64,000 nucleotides of DNA from an uncultured Alphaproteobacteria bacterium (GTDB lineage Bacteria; Pseudomonadota; Alphaproteobacteria; GCA-2731375), in the NCBI GenBank assembly GCA_951812805.1, contig CATOSZ010000001.1:1-64000 (forward strand), given 5' to 3'. The notes under the pieces were generated by a model. The model saw nothing but the letters and a program-made list of their open reading frames with translations, ran no database searches and had not been told where the DNA came from. Of this stretch, positions 15,411 through 23,493 are shown piece after piece (positions within the stretch are counted from its first letter, which is position 1; each line of letters opens with the position of its first letter). A program made the position numbers and the translations under genes.

Positions 15411-15520
15411 GTTCCCTACGCCGGCATGACCCGGATCAGGTTCTAAGGGTCGTCGCGTCGGTGCGGATCATCCCGCCCCCGGCGAACATCTCAGCCTCCT
15501 AACGAGGCTCCCCTGGGACC
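15411..15520 (-). promoter_or_regulatory. TPP riboswitch (THI element)
   Basis: The minus strand carries the complete THI-box core. The leading stem is GGGGAGCC with a facing GGCTGAGA (CTGAGA at 15494-15489). The second conserved arm (15450-15413) begins ACCCTTAGAACCTGATCCGG and ends with GCCGGCGTAGGGA. The outer P1 stem pairs TCCC near 15518 with GGGA near 15413. About 75 nt separate it from the LuxE-like start. No U-rich terminator is visible in that leader, so control is probably at translation initiation, as usual in proteobacteria. Binding of TPP should switch the operon off. Confidence 0.96.
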
Positions 15521-15531
15521 AATTGCGGCGC

Positions 15532-15561
15532 ATACTAGGGAGTGAGCCGGTTTCGGGTCAA
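15532..15561 (-). promoter_or_regulatory. Sigma-70-like promoter of the riboswitch operon
   Basis: On the minus strand TTGACC (15561-15556) and TAGTAT (15537-15532) are separated by 18 bp. Transcription would begin a few bases later, just ahead of the P1 stem of the riboswitch. The position exactly fits the leader, which supports the call beyond the motif match. Confidence 0.65.
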
Positions 15562-15627
15562 GGGCGGCCCGATTTGATCTTCGCCGCGATACGCGATAGA
15601 CGACGAACCGCCTGATGGGAGCTCGCC

Positions 15628-15870
15628 ATGACACCGAATGAAATCGCCCGCGTGCAGGAATACCTCCGCCGCAGCTTCTCCAACGAACGCATCATCATCG
15701 ACCAGCCCTCACGGCCCGGCGCGCCGGTCGAGGTGCGCATCGCCGAGGAGTTCATCGGTACGCTCTACCGGGACGACGAGGAGGGCGAAGTGTCCTACAC
15801 CCTCAACGTCTCGATCCTGGAGGAAGACCTCCGCCCCGCCGTCGAAACCATGTCGGGGCGTCGGCGCTAG
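15628..15870 (+). CDS. DUF3126 family protein
   Basis: An 80-residue protein of the DUF3126 family, small proteins nearly confined to alphaproteobacteria and of unknown function. The pattern EIARVQEYLRRSF, then VEVRIAEEFIGTLYRDDEEGE and the closing ILEEDL, covers the family from end to end. It has no signal peptide or membrane segment. A GGGAG lies a few bases before the ATG. It diverges from the riboswitch operon, so the region 15521-15627 holds both promoters. Its presence supports the alphaproteobacterial assignment. Confidence 0.85.
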   Translation: MTPNEIARVQEYLRRSFSNERIIIDQPSRPGAPVEVRIAEEFIGTLYRDDEEGEVSYTLNVSILEEDLRPAVETMSGRRR

Positions 15871-15944
15871 ACGCGAGACGCTTCGCTCAGAGCCTGTAAA
15901 TCATTTGGCCGGTGACGATGCGCTTGGATCGTTGGCCTCTATTC

Positions 15945-16062
15945 GTCATCGCGAGGGGCGAAGCCCCGTGGCGATCCAGGGCCACGTGACGGACGTCGAC
16001 GTCCCTGCATGGCATCGACACTGTCTGGATTGCCACGCTCGCTCCGCTCGCTCGCAATGACG
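15945..16062. repeat. Dispersed palindromic repeat (REP-like)
   Basis: The outer parts are complementary: cgtcatcgcgag at the left edge and ctcgcaatgacg at the right, with gatccagg facing ctggattg further in. The internal gctcgctccgctcgctcgc is itself repetitive. Sequences of this form (cgtcattgcgag ... caatccag) occur in many copies between genes of alphaproteobacteria. Only one copy is in this window. Confidence 0.65.
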
Positions 16063-16102
16063 GCTTTGGCTTGCTTGCCCTCATAGAATGATTTTCAACT
16101 TC

Positions 16103-16684
16103 TCAGCCCGCGCCGGCCGCCTGGCCGGCCTCGAAACGGGCGGCCGCATCGCGGAACGTCGCGCGCGTCGCGTTCATGTCCCAGGGCTGCTCCACCAGGC
16201 TTTCGTGATCCCACTGGCTGCGCGGTACCGGCGGCTCGAAAAAGTCGCCGCCATAGACGTGGATCGCCGCCGTCAGCTTGGCGATCGGATTGGCGACGGA
16301 GTGGATGATGTCGCGCCCCAGCGTCGCCACCTGGCCGAGGCCCAGGCTGTCGGCGCCGGCGGCCTCGAGCGCCGCTTCGTCCGCGCCGGCGTCGGCCCGG
16401 CGGCGCCAGAAGGTGTTGTCCTCCCGTCCGCCATAGATGCCGATCACCGCGTACATGTTGTGATTGTGCGGCATCAAGGTCATGTAGGGCGCCCAGATGA
16501 AGTTGATCACGGTGAGGTCGGGCGCGTTGTAGAGCGGAAAGACCCCCGCTTCGCTCGGCGTGCCGAGTTCGCGGCAGATGCCGTCCGGGTCGGCCACCGC
16601 CTCGCGCACCAGCTCGCGAACCGCCTGCTGCCCCTCCGCCACGGCGCCCCGGCAATCCTCGAGAAACTTGTCCTTGGAAAACAT
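16103..16684 (-). CDS. Cupin-type metal-dependent protein (cysteine dioxygenase-like)
   Basis: A 193-residue protein of the double-stranded beta-helix (cupin) superfamily, closest in pattern to the cysteine-dioxygenase-like metalloproteins (COG5553 type). The first motif PHNHNMYAVIGIYGGRED carries H73, H75 and E88. The second motif has H128 (IIHSVANP) and H142 (AAIHVYGGD). H73, H75 and one of the later His residues form a likely Fe-binding set. Whether it oxidises a thiol or another substrate is not known. GGGAG lies 7 nt before the ATG. It lies next to an M24 peptidase-like gene but separated by 93 bp. Confidence 0.78.
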   Translation of the reverse strand: MFSKDKFLEDCRGAVAEGQQAVRELVREAVADPDGICRELGTPSEAGVFPLYNAPDLTVINFIWAPYMTLMPHNHNMYAVIGIYGGREDNTFWRRRADAGADEAALEAAGADSLGLGQVATLGRDIIHSVANPIAKLTAAIHVYGGDFFEPPVPRSQWDHESLVEQPWDMNATRATFRDAAARFEAGQAAGAG

Positions 16685-16777
16685 TTTCTTACTCCCACGC
16701 GTCGTCTGTTCTATTGCAGGCCAGATTACCCCGCGCGTCTCGAACTATCCATGGCCGCGGCGGTGCAGCTCGGCCGG

Positions 16778-18064
16778 TCAGCCGCAAATCGGCGCGAAAC
16801 CCCAGCCGAAAAGCGGCCGGCCGCCGTCGGGGGTGATGGCGCAGACTTCCTCCAGCCACAGGCGCTCCGTCGCGCCGCCCGGATAGAGCAGGTGCATCGG
16901 TACCACCATGCCGTCCTCCAGGATCCAGTCGTGATAGGGCGTGCCGTCCGCCTGCTGGATCTCGAAGTCCATGTGGGAGAGGCCGAGGCCGTGGAAGAAG
17001 ACCAGCGCCCGGCTCGCGTCCGGCACGCCGGCCTTGGCGTAGACCTCGCGGCCGAGCGCCTGGAGTTGCGAGATCCGCGCGCCCGGGCGCATCGCCGCCA
17101 TCACGGCTTCCGCCACCTCGGCGGTCGCGCGGGCGTAGAGTTTGCCCGGGCCTTGCGGCTCGTCGCCGACGACCCAGGTCTTGCCGCCGTCCCAACAATA
17201 GCGGTCGATGGTGCCGTGGCAATCGAACATGATGTGCAGGCCGTCCTCGAGCTCGAAGTCATCCAGCCCCGACTGCAGGACGTGGGCCGGGTCGGTGCCG
17301 CGCGGGTGGCCCCAGACCATGCCGCCCGGATCGCGTACGAAACCGCCGAGCGCCGTCGTCGCCATGTGATAGGCGTGGTTCAGCTCGCGCCAGCTCATGC
17401 CGGCCTGGCCGTGCGTCGTGATGTGCTCGATCGCCCGCCGGTTGATCTGCTGGGCCCGTTCGATCAGGCGGAGCTCGTCGGCGCTCTTCACCGCGCGGGC
17501 GAACATTAGCGCGTCGTAGCCATCGGCGACCTCTATCCCCTCCAGCGCGAGACGGTGGCCGTAGCCGACGTCGTCGAAGCCGACCCGGCCGCCGGCGACG
17601 GCGAGATCGCGCAGGGCGCCCTTCACCTGGTCGGCCATGGCCGGGCGATAGGCAGCGCGGGCCCGTTCGACCCAGGCGACGTCGCGGCCGGCCTCCGGGA
17701 TGAAGCGGTCTATGTCGTCCTCGCGCGGGGCCATGTCGAGGCCCATCATCACCGCGCGGAAGGGTCGGATGTCCTCGATCCAGCTCGGCTGGTCGAGGAA
17801 GGTCGAGACGTAATAGTCCGCGACGACGAGGATCGGCCGCTCGGGCGCGGCGGCGGAGAGGATCACCGCATAGGGCCGCGGCTCGTCGGATTTGTGGGCG
17901 ATGGAGGAGAAGCTGGAGAGGTAGAAAACGTTGAGGTCCGTCGTCGCCACGATGGCGTCGAGGCCGCGGGCCCGCATCGCGTGCAGCAGGCGGTCGGTAT
18001 TGCAGAGTTTCGCCGGCAGCGGCGTGTGTGGGGCTGGCGCCAGCCCCGCCATCGACAGGGTCAT
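16778..18064 (-). CDS. M24 family peptidase-like hydrolase (pita-bread fold)
   Basis: The 428-residue protein has the two-domain layout of Xaa-Pro aminopeptidase-like M24 enzymes, which cleave peptide or amide bonds with two metals. The N-terminal creatinase-type domain (about 25-170) includes ATTDLNVFYLSSFSS. The C-terminal catalytic domain has FDCHG, then WDGGKTW, GLGLSHMDFE and TERLWLEE, giving the expected Asp, Asp, His, Glu, Glu ligands. Relatives include ectoine hydrolase DoeA and creatinase, so a small-amide substrate is possible. The ATG at 18062-18064 overlaps the stop of the upstream alpha/beta hydrolase (ATGA), so the two are translated together. Confidence 0.87.
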   Translation of the reverse strand: MTLSMAGLAPAPHTPLPAKLCNTDRLLHAMRARGLDAIVATTDLNVFYLSSFSSIAHKSDEPRPYAVILSAAAPERPILVVADYYVSTFLDQPSWIEDIRPFRAVMMGLDMAPREDDIDRFIPEAGRDVAWVERARAAYRPAMADQVKGALRDLAVAGGRVGFDDVGYGHRLALEGIEVADGYDALMFARAVKSADELRLIERAQQINRRAIEHITTHGQAGMSWRELNHAYHMATTALGGFVRDPGGMVWGHPRGTDPAHVLQSGLDDFELEDGLHIMFDCHGTIDRYCWDGGKTWVVGDEPQGPGKLYARATAEVAEAVMAAMRPGARISQLQALGREVYAKAGVPDASRALVFFHGLGLSHMDFEIQQADGTPYHDWILEDGMVVPMHLLYPGGATERLWLEEVCAITPDGGRPLFGWGFAPICG

Positions 18065-19002
18065 GATCGAGCTCCGGGCAGGGGATCGCGGGCCCAGCCG
18101 TCGAGCACGGCGCGGAGCGCGGCGACGAAGGCGAGCGGCTGGTCCAGCATGACGTGGTGATAGGCCTCGGGGATTTCGACGACCGGCGCCTTGGGGCCCA
18201 TGACCTTGGACATGTAGGCGACGGTGCGTTTGGAGACGATGGCGCTGTTGGCGCCGTAGATCAGCGCGGCCCGACATTTCAGCGCCTGGAGTTCCGCGTT
18301 ATAGGGCTGGCCGAAACGGCGCGAGCCCATGACGTTGAAGTCGAACTTCCAGGTCCAGCCGCCGCCGTCCACCTCGCGGATCGACGTGCTGGCGATGAAG
18401 TCGGTGATGAAGGCGTTGTCGCAGGGCTGTTCCGGCATCAAGCGAAAGCGGCGAAGCGCGGTTTCGCGGTCCGGATAGATCCGCGGGCCGCTGCGCGTCG
18501 GCGGATCGGGCTGCGGCAAGGGCGTGTCGTCGGGGTCCTGGACGGGTGAATCGACGATCACCGCGCCCGACAGGTTGTCCCCGTGCTCGGCGCCGTACTT
18601 CGTCGTCATGAAGCCGCCGAAGCTGTGCCCGACGATGACGGGGAGGGGGCCGAGCCCGCCGTCGGCCAGCACGGCGCCGATTTCCCGCGCCCAGCCGTCC
18701 GGGTGATAGAGCGCCCGCGCGCCGCTGTCGCCCATGCCGGCGAGGTCGATCGCCGCCACCCGGTGCGTCTCGGTGAAGAAGGGCGCGATGAAGCGCCACC
18801 AGTTGGCATGCGCCCCGCCGCCGTGCACGAACAGCAGGCCCGGGCGGTCGTCGTCCCCGTCCGCCGCGTCGTACCAGACGAGATAATGGATCCGGCACGC
18901 CTCGACCGACACATGGCGCGAGGTCGTCGGCTGCGCGATGGCGCGGGCAAACCAGTCGGGGGTATTCGGCTCGGGCATCTGTCTCGGGTGCGGTTGCGTC
19001 AT
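18061..19002 (-). CDS. Alpha/beta hydrolase
   Basis: A 313-residue alpha/beta-hydrolase. The oxyanion segment LLFVHGGGAHANWW lies near residue 57, the nucleophile elbow GHSFGG near residue 125, an acid in the ALIYGANSAIVSK region and a catalytic His in EAYHHVMLDQP near the C-terminus. No signal peptide is visible. It is the first gene of a two-gene operon with the M24 hydrolase, overlapping by 4 bp. The pair suggests sequential hydrolysis of an ester and an amide in one compound, which is inference. The substrate is unknown. Confidence 0.88.
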   Translation of the reverse strand: MTQPHPRQMPEPNTPDWFARAIAQPTTSRHVSVEACRIHYLVWYDAADGDDDRPGLLFVHGGGAHANWWRFIAPFFTETHRVAAIDLAGMGDSGARALYHPDGWAREIGAVLADGGLGPLPVIVGHSFGGFMTTKYGAEHGDNLSGAVIVDSPVQDPDDTPLPQPDPPTRSGPRIYPDRETALRRFRLMPEQPCDNAFITDFIASTSIREVDGGGWTWKFDFNVMGSRRFGQPYNAELQALKCRAALIYGANSAIVSKRTVAYMSKVMGPKAPVVEIPEAYHHVMLDQPLAFVAALRAVLDGWARDPLPGARS

Positions 19003-19068
19003 CGTCGGGCAACCTAACGCTCCGCCGCCTGTGCGGCAAACGGCGCCGACGCGCCGGCGTCGTGAAGC

Positions 19069-20490
19069 TCAGCTCTGCCCGAAACGACCCTTCAGGTATT
19101 CGAAGATCGCGCTCAGGCCCGTCGCCTCGCCGCCGACGGGGCGTCCGGGGCGCGCGGAATCGTTCCAGGCCGAGATATCGAGATGGGCCCAGTCGGACGC
19201 GGCGGCGGCGAAATGCTGCAGAAAAAGCGCGGCCGTAATCGCGCCGGCATAGCCGCCGGGCGCCATGTTCAGAAGGTCGCCGGTGGGTGCGGACACTTTG
19301 GCGCGGTAGCCTTGCCAGATCGGCATCTGCCAGACGGCGTCTCCCGTCCTTGCGCCGGCCTCCTGCAAGGCGCGGCCGAGCGTGTCGTTGGAGGCGAAAA
19401 GCGCCTGGATCTCGCCGCCGAATGCCGTTCTGGCGGAGCCCGTGAGCGTCGCGCAGTCGATGACGATGTCCGGATTGTCCTCCATCGCATAGGTCAGCGC
19501 GTCGGCAAGGATGATCCGGCCCTCGCAATCCGTGTTCTCGATCTCGATCGTCGCGCCGTCGCGCGTGGCGATCAAATCGCCCGGCCGCATGGCATCGCCG
19601 GCAATCGCGTTTTCGACGATCGGCAGCAGGATGCGGAGGCTGACCGGCAGGTCTTCGCTCATCACAAGCGCGCCGAGGCCCAGGACGACGGCAGCGCCGC
19701 CCATATCCCGCTTCATGTGCCGCATGCCGGCCATGGATTTCACGTTCAGGCCGCCGGTGTCGAAACACACGCCCTTGCCGACGAGCGTGACGGCAGGCCG
19801 GCCCGGCGTGCCCCATCGGATATCGATCAGGCGCGGCGCTTCGCCGGCGGCGCGACCGACGGCGTGGATCGCTGGAAACCCTTCGGCGAGGAGCGCGTCC
19901 CCGACGACCTCCGTCGTCGCTGCGTCGAAATGGGCCGCGACGGCCCGCGCGGTCCCGGCCAAGCGGTCCGGCCCCATCTCGTTCGCCGGGCAGTTGACCA
20001 GGTTCCGCGACAGGCGGATTGCGGCGGCCCGGCGGACGGAGGCTTCGACATCGGGCGAGGGACCCAGATGCAGGACAGCCGCGGCCGGGGCCGTCTCGCT
20101 ACCCGAATTGAACCGATAGGTTCCGAGCGCCCAGCCAAGTGCCGCGTCGCCGTCGTCTATCGACCCTCCCGCGTCGTCGGCGATCCTGTAGCCCCCCTCG
20201 GGCGCGCGTGCGGCCAGGCCGGCGAAGGCCGAGCCGACATCATTCTCGTCGACGCCGAGCCAAATCGCGCCCGGTCGACCGTCGCCATCCGGCGCATAGG
20301 CCGAGGCGCCCGGCGTACCGTCGAAGTTCTGCACGGCGAGCCAGTCGCGCGTGGACCGGTCGAGGCCAGCGGCGATGCCTTCCCACCGCGGCGCCGTGAT
20401 GGGGCGAACCTCCCGCGTCGCGCGACCGGGTGCTTCACCGATGCCCATTTGCTGAGCGCTCTCCGGGAGCCAGGATCTCGGATTGCTCAT
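19069..20490 (-). CDS. M17 leucyl aminopeptidase family protein
   Basis: The 473-residue protein is an M17 (LAP/PepA-type) metallo-aminopeptidase that removes N-terminal residues with two metal ions. The catalytic C-terminal half has VGKGVCFDTGGLNVK, MKRDMGGAAVVLG and the NTDxEGR signature. The signature reads NTDCEGRIILADAL, with Cys where most members have Ala; the metal-binding Asp and Glu are kept. The N-terminal half is the usual variable domain. AAGGAG lies 7 nt before the ATG. A DUF1330 gene lies upstream only 19 bp away on the same strand, so the two are probably co-transcribed. Confidence 0.93.
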   Translation of the reverse strand: MSNPRSWLPESAQQMGIGEAPGRATREVRPITAPRWEGIAAGLDRSTRDWLAVQNFDGTPGASAYAPDGDGRPGAIWLGVDENDVGSAFAGLAARAPEGGYRIADDAGGSIDDGDAALGWALGTYRFNSGSETAPAAAVLHLGPSPDVEASVRRAAAIRLSRNLVNCPANEMGPDRLAGTARAVAAHFDAATTEVVGDALLAEGFPAIHAVGRAAGEAPRLIDIRWGTPGRPAVTLVGKGVCFDTGGLNVKSMAGMRHMKRDMGGAAVVLGLGALVMSEDLPVSLRILLPIVENAIAGDAMRPGDLIATRDGATIEIENTDCEGRIILADALTYAMEDNPDIVIDCATLTGSARTAFGGEIQALFASNDTLGRALQEAGARTGDAVWQMPIWQGYRAKVSAPTGDLLNMAPGGYAGAITAALFLQHFAAAASDWAHLDISAWNDSARPGRPVGGEATGLSAIFEYLKGRFGQS

Positions 20491-20509
20491 GGATAGTCTC
20501 CTTCGCCGC

Positions 20510-20800
20510 TCAGAGCCCTTCGACCAGGACGGCTTCCGCCGTCGAGCCGGACTGCCGTAGCTTCAACAGCGGCTGATATTCGGGATCGTTGCGCCAGGCG
20601 TCTGCCGCTGCGCGGTCGGGAAACTCGATCACGATGACGACCGTCGGCAAGCCCCGCTCCCCCTCGACGCGTTGCGGGGCGTTATCGCGGATCAAAACCT
20701 TGCCGCCATGCCGTTCGAGCAGCGGTTTCACCTTGACGCCATACTCTTCGCGCCAAGAGACATCGGTGATCGTCGTTTCGTAGCTGATGTACGCGGCCAT
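20510..20800 (-). CDS. DUF1330 domain protein
   Basis: A 96-residue protein of the DUF1330 group, a ferredoxin-like (dimeric alpha/beta barrel) fold. The pattern AYISYETTITD, HGGKVLIRD, TVVIVIEFPDRAAADAWRND and PEYQPLLKLR is typical from end to end. The function of the family is not established. GGAAGGAAG precedes the ATG. It begins the short minus-strand pair with the M17 aminopeptidase and diverges from the DUF1177 gene across a 259-bp gap that holds no obvious further gene. Confidence 0.88.
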   Translation of the reverse strand: MAAYISYETTITDVSWREEYGVKVKPLLERHGGKVLIRDNAPQRVEGERGLPTVVIVIEFPDRAAADAWRNDPEYQPLLKLRQSGSTAEAVLVEGL

Positions 20801-21059
20801 GCCCGTCTTCCTTCCCGTTCAAAGTACAGGACCGGAATGGCCGCTGCATTTTCCCCGATTCTTTGCATTGGGGGTCTAGTGATCGGTGACGTCTTCTGGC
20901 CACCATGCAGGCTTCAAAGCCGAGGGCATCGGAGATACACTATGGCGGCATCGGTCGTCACCCCGGAAGCTGTCGGGTATTCGTTGCGAAATAGTTGTAC
21001 AGCACCCGAGGGGCCGGTGCTCCTCCAGGTATGAGAAGTGCGAGCGAAGGGCGAGTGAA

Positions 21060-21992
21060 ATGCTACGCGAGTTCATGGACGTTCTGGATTTCCTCGACGA
21101 CGCGCGCAACGGCGCGGCGGCGTTTGCCGCGCTGCTACCGGATGGCCCGCACGTGGTCGAAATCACGCCGTTCGAGAGCGATATCGGCAAGACCGACTTC
21201 ATCAAGATCTTGTTTCCGGGCAAGAATGGCAAAAGCGGCGGCGGCGATGCACGGACCACCGGCATCATCGGCTCGAACGGCGGCCTGCGACTGCCGGGCC
21301 CCTATCCGGGCCTCGCGTCGGACGCGGACGGTTGTGTCGTCGGTCTCTCCTGCGCGCTTGCCTTGGCGCGGAAACACCACCGTGATCAACAACTGGCCGG
21401 CGACGTGTTGATCTCGACCCATATTTGCCAGCAGGCGCATCCGGTGCCGCACGATCCCTTCCCCTTCGTCATGTCGCCGTTGCCGAGCAGCGAGAAACAT
21501 CCCCGCCTGGTCGACGAACGGATGGACGCGATCCTGACGCCGGAGACCTGCAAGGGCAACAAGATGGCCTCCCACCTGGGCTTCGCCGTCACGCCACCGG
21601 TCCGTGAAGGTTTCATTCTCAGGCTGCATGAGACGATCCTGCACGCCATGGAGATGGTGACCGGAAAGCCCGCCGCGGTGTTCCCGATTACGATGCAGGA
21701 CGTCACGCCGTACGAGCTCGGTGTCCACCACATTTGCGGCATGGTCCTGCCCAGCATTTTTTCCACCGCGCCGGTCATCGGCGTGCCGTTGGTGACGGAA
21801 ATCCAAACCCATCCCTCCGCGACGGGCACACAGCAGCCGATGGTGCTCGAGTCGGCGGCGCGCTTCTGCCTGGAAGTCGCCACCGGCTTCGGAAATGGCG
21901 ATTACCACTTCCACTATCCCGGCGACTTCGAAGGCATGGTCGAAGCCTTCGGCGCCGTGCGCGGTTGGCAGCGCATCGCTAAGAACGACTGA
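21060..21992 (+). CDS. DUF1177 family protein
   Basis: A 310-residue protein of the DUF1177 family, of unknown function. The segment STHICQQAHPVPHDPFPFVM is rich in His and Cys and could bind a metal. VPLVTEIQTHPSATGTQQPM and GNGDYHFHYPGD are further conserved-looking blocks. The start at 21060 (ATG) is preferred over 20886, because family-like sequence begins at MLREFMDVLDFLDDA. The stop is 7 bp from the next gene, so it opens an operon with the LLM flavoenzyme and the molybdenum hydroxylase. It may process the same substrate (inference). Confidence 0.85.
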   Translation: MLREFMDVLDFLDDARNGAAAFAALLPDGPHVVEITPFESDIGKTDFIKILFPGKNGKSGGGDARTTGIIGSNGGLRLPGPYPGLASDADGCVVGLSCALALARKHHRDQQLAGDVLISTHICQQAHPVPHDPFPFVMSPLPSSEKHPRLVDERMDAILTPETCKGNKMASHLGFAVTPPVREGFILRLHETILHAMEMVTGKPAAVFPITMQDVTPYELGVHHICGMVLPSIFSTAPVIGVPLVTEIQTHPSATGTQQPMVLESAARFCLEVATGFGNGDYHFHYPGDFEGMVEAFGAVRGWQRIAKND

Positions 21993-21999
21993 TCCGAGG

Positions 22000-23013
22000 A
22001 TGCGCTATAGTTTCTCCCTCGTCCCCTCGGCGCCGCTTGCCGCCTTCGGCGATACGATCGCCCGCGCCGAGGATTGGGGTTACGACCTCGCCTGGTCGCC
22101 GGACCAGGGCTTCATGTACGACCCGTTCGTCGCCCTCTCTTATCTGGCGACGCGGACCCGCGACATGTCGCTCGGCGTCGGCATCACCAATCCGTTTCAG
22201 CGCCATCCGATCCAGATTGCCCGCGCGGCCGCCGCTTTGGCGGATCTCAGCAACGGCCGGTTCATCCTCGGCCTTGGGGCGGGGGAGAAGCGGCGCATCC
22301 GCGACAGGGTCGGCGCGCCCAGCGGACCTTTCGTCGATACGATCACCGACACGATGCGGACGCTGCGCGCCCTCTTCGCCGGCGAGCGGGTCACCGTCGC
22401 CAACAGCGTCTTCGCGCTCGACGATGTGGGCCTGGAGCTCGACGATCCGCAAGACATTCCGATCTATCTCGCGACCACCCACCGCGATGTTTTCAAGGCC
22501 GCCGGCGCTTTTGCAGACGGCGTCATCGTCGGTGACGTCGCCGCGCCGGAGACGATGGCCCGGATCGTCGAATGGATTGCCGAAGGCGCCCGGAGCCAGG
22601 GCCGCGATATCGCCGATATCACCATCGTGGCCTGGTGCGCGACCATCGTCGCGGACGACAGGGCGGCCGTCGTCGAGCATCTGCGCCGGCCCGTCATCGG
22701 CTCGGCGATCAACGGCATGCACCGCGCCACCCGCGATCTGATGGGGGTGGACCAGGCTCATTTCAACGGCATTCGGGCCGCTAAATTCGATCCCTCCGCC
22801 GAGCTGCCGGCCGGATCGATCCCCGACGACATGGTCGACCGCTTCGCCATCGCCGGCCCGCCGGACTATTGCGCGGCGCGGATCGAGGCGCTGGCCAAGG
22901 TCGGCGTCGATATGATGGGCTTCCGCATGCCGGTGGCGTTGACGGGCCGGTACGATTTCGAAACGAACCTCCACCGGCTTGCGCGAGACGTAACGCCTCT
23001 GGTCGGTAGCTGA
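22000..23013 (+). CDS. LLM-class flavin/F420-dependent oxidoreductase
   Basis: A 337-residue luciferase-like monooxygenase-superfamily protein (TIM barrel), using FMN or F420. DLAWSPDQGFMYDPFVALSYLATRT (about residues 29-53), VGITNPFQRHP, and ADLSNGRFILGLGAGE match the family. The start is the ATG at 22000, 7 bp after the DUF1177 stop; GAGG precedes it. It lies 6 bp before the [2Fe-2S] subunit gene. A role in oxidising or reducing a substrate shared with the molybdenum hydroxylase is inferred from the operon only. Mer-type F420 use is possible but cannot be decided. Confidence 0.9.
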   Translation: MRYSFSLVPSAPLAAFGDTIARAEDWGYDLAWSPDQGFMYDPFVALSYLATRTRDMSLGVGITNPFQRHPIQIARAAAALADLSNGRFILGLGAGEKRRIRDRVGAPSGPFVDTITDTMRTLRALFAGERVTVANSVFALDDVGLELDDPQDIPIYLATTHRDVFKAAGAFADGVIVGDVAAPETMARIVEWIAEGARSQGRDIADITIVAWCATIVADDRAAVVEHLRRPVIGSAINGMHRATRDLMGVDQAHFNGIRAAKFDPSAELPAGSIPDDMVDRFAIAGPPDYCAARIEALAKVGVDMMGFRMPVALTGRYDFETNLHRLARDVTPLVGS

Positions 23014-23019
23014 AGACCC

Positions 23020-23493
23020 TTGGCCGCCGTCAAGTTTCATGTGAACGGTGAAGCCGTCGAGGTCGAGCGCGATCCCATGACCCCGCTCGCGACCATCCTG
23101 CGCGACAGCCTCGGCCTGCGCGGGACCAAGATCGGCTGCGGCAATGGCGAGTGCGGCGCCTGCACGGTCATCGTGGATGGCCGGGCCATCTGCTCGTGTT
23201 TAGCGCCTCTCGGCCGCATGCCCGGGCGCAGCATCGAGACCGTCGAAAGTCTGGGTGGGCCCGACGACCTGCACCCCCTGCAACGCAAACTCGTCGAACG
23301 CGGCGCCTTTCAATGCGGCTTTTGCACGCCGGGGGTCGTCATGTCGCTCATCGCGCTGCTGAGAGAGCGGCCCGATCCCAGCGACGAAGAGGTTCGCTGC
23401 GCGCTGCAAGGCAATCTCTGTCGCTGTTCCGGCTATGTGAAGCTGCTCGAGGCCGTCCGGGAGATCGCGCGAGAGGGATCGCATGAACGCTGA
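23020..23493 (+). CDS. Molybdenum hydroxylase [2Fe-2S] subunit (CoxS/XdhC-type)
   Basis: The 157-residue small subunit of a xanthine dehydrogenase-family hydroxylase passes electrons from the molybdenum site to FAD through two [2Fe-2S] clusters. The ferredoxin-type ligands are C40, C45, C48 and C60. The second cluster uses C99, C102, C134 and C136 (QCGFC and CRC). All eight Cys are present. The start is TTG at 23020, the only start that keeps the N-terminal beta strand. It overlaps the fused large-subunit gene by 11 bp, so translation is coupled. Confidence 0.95.
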   Translation: MAAVKFHVNGEAVEVERDPMTPLATILRDSLGLRGTKIGCGNGECGACTVIVDGRAICSCLAPLGRMPGRSIETVESLGGPDDLHPLQRKLVERGAFQCGFCTPGVVMSLIALLRERPDPSDEEVRCALQGNLCRCSGYVKLLEAVREIAREGSHER

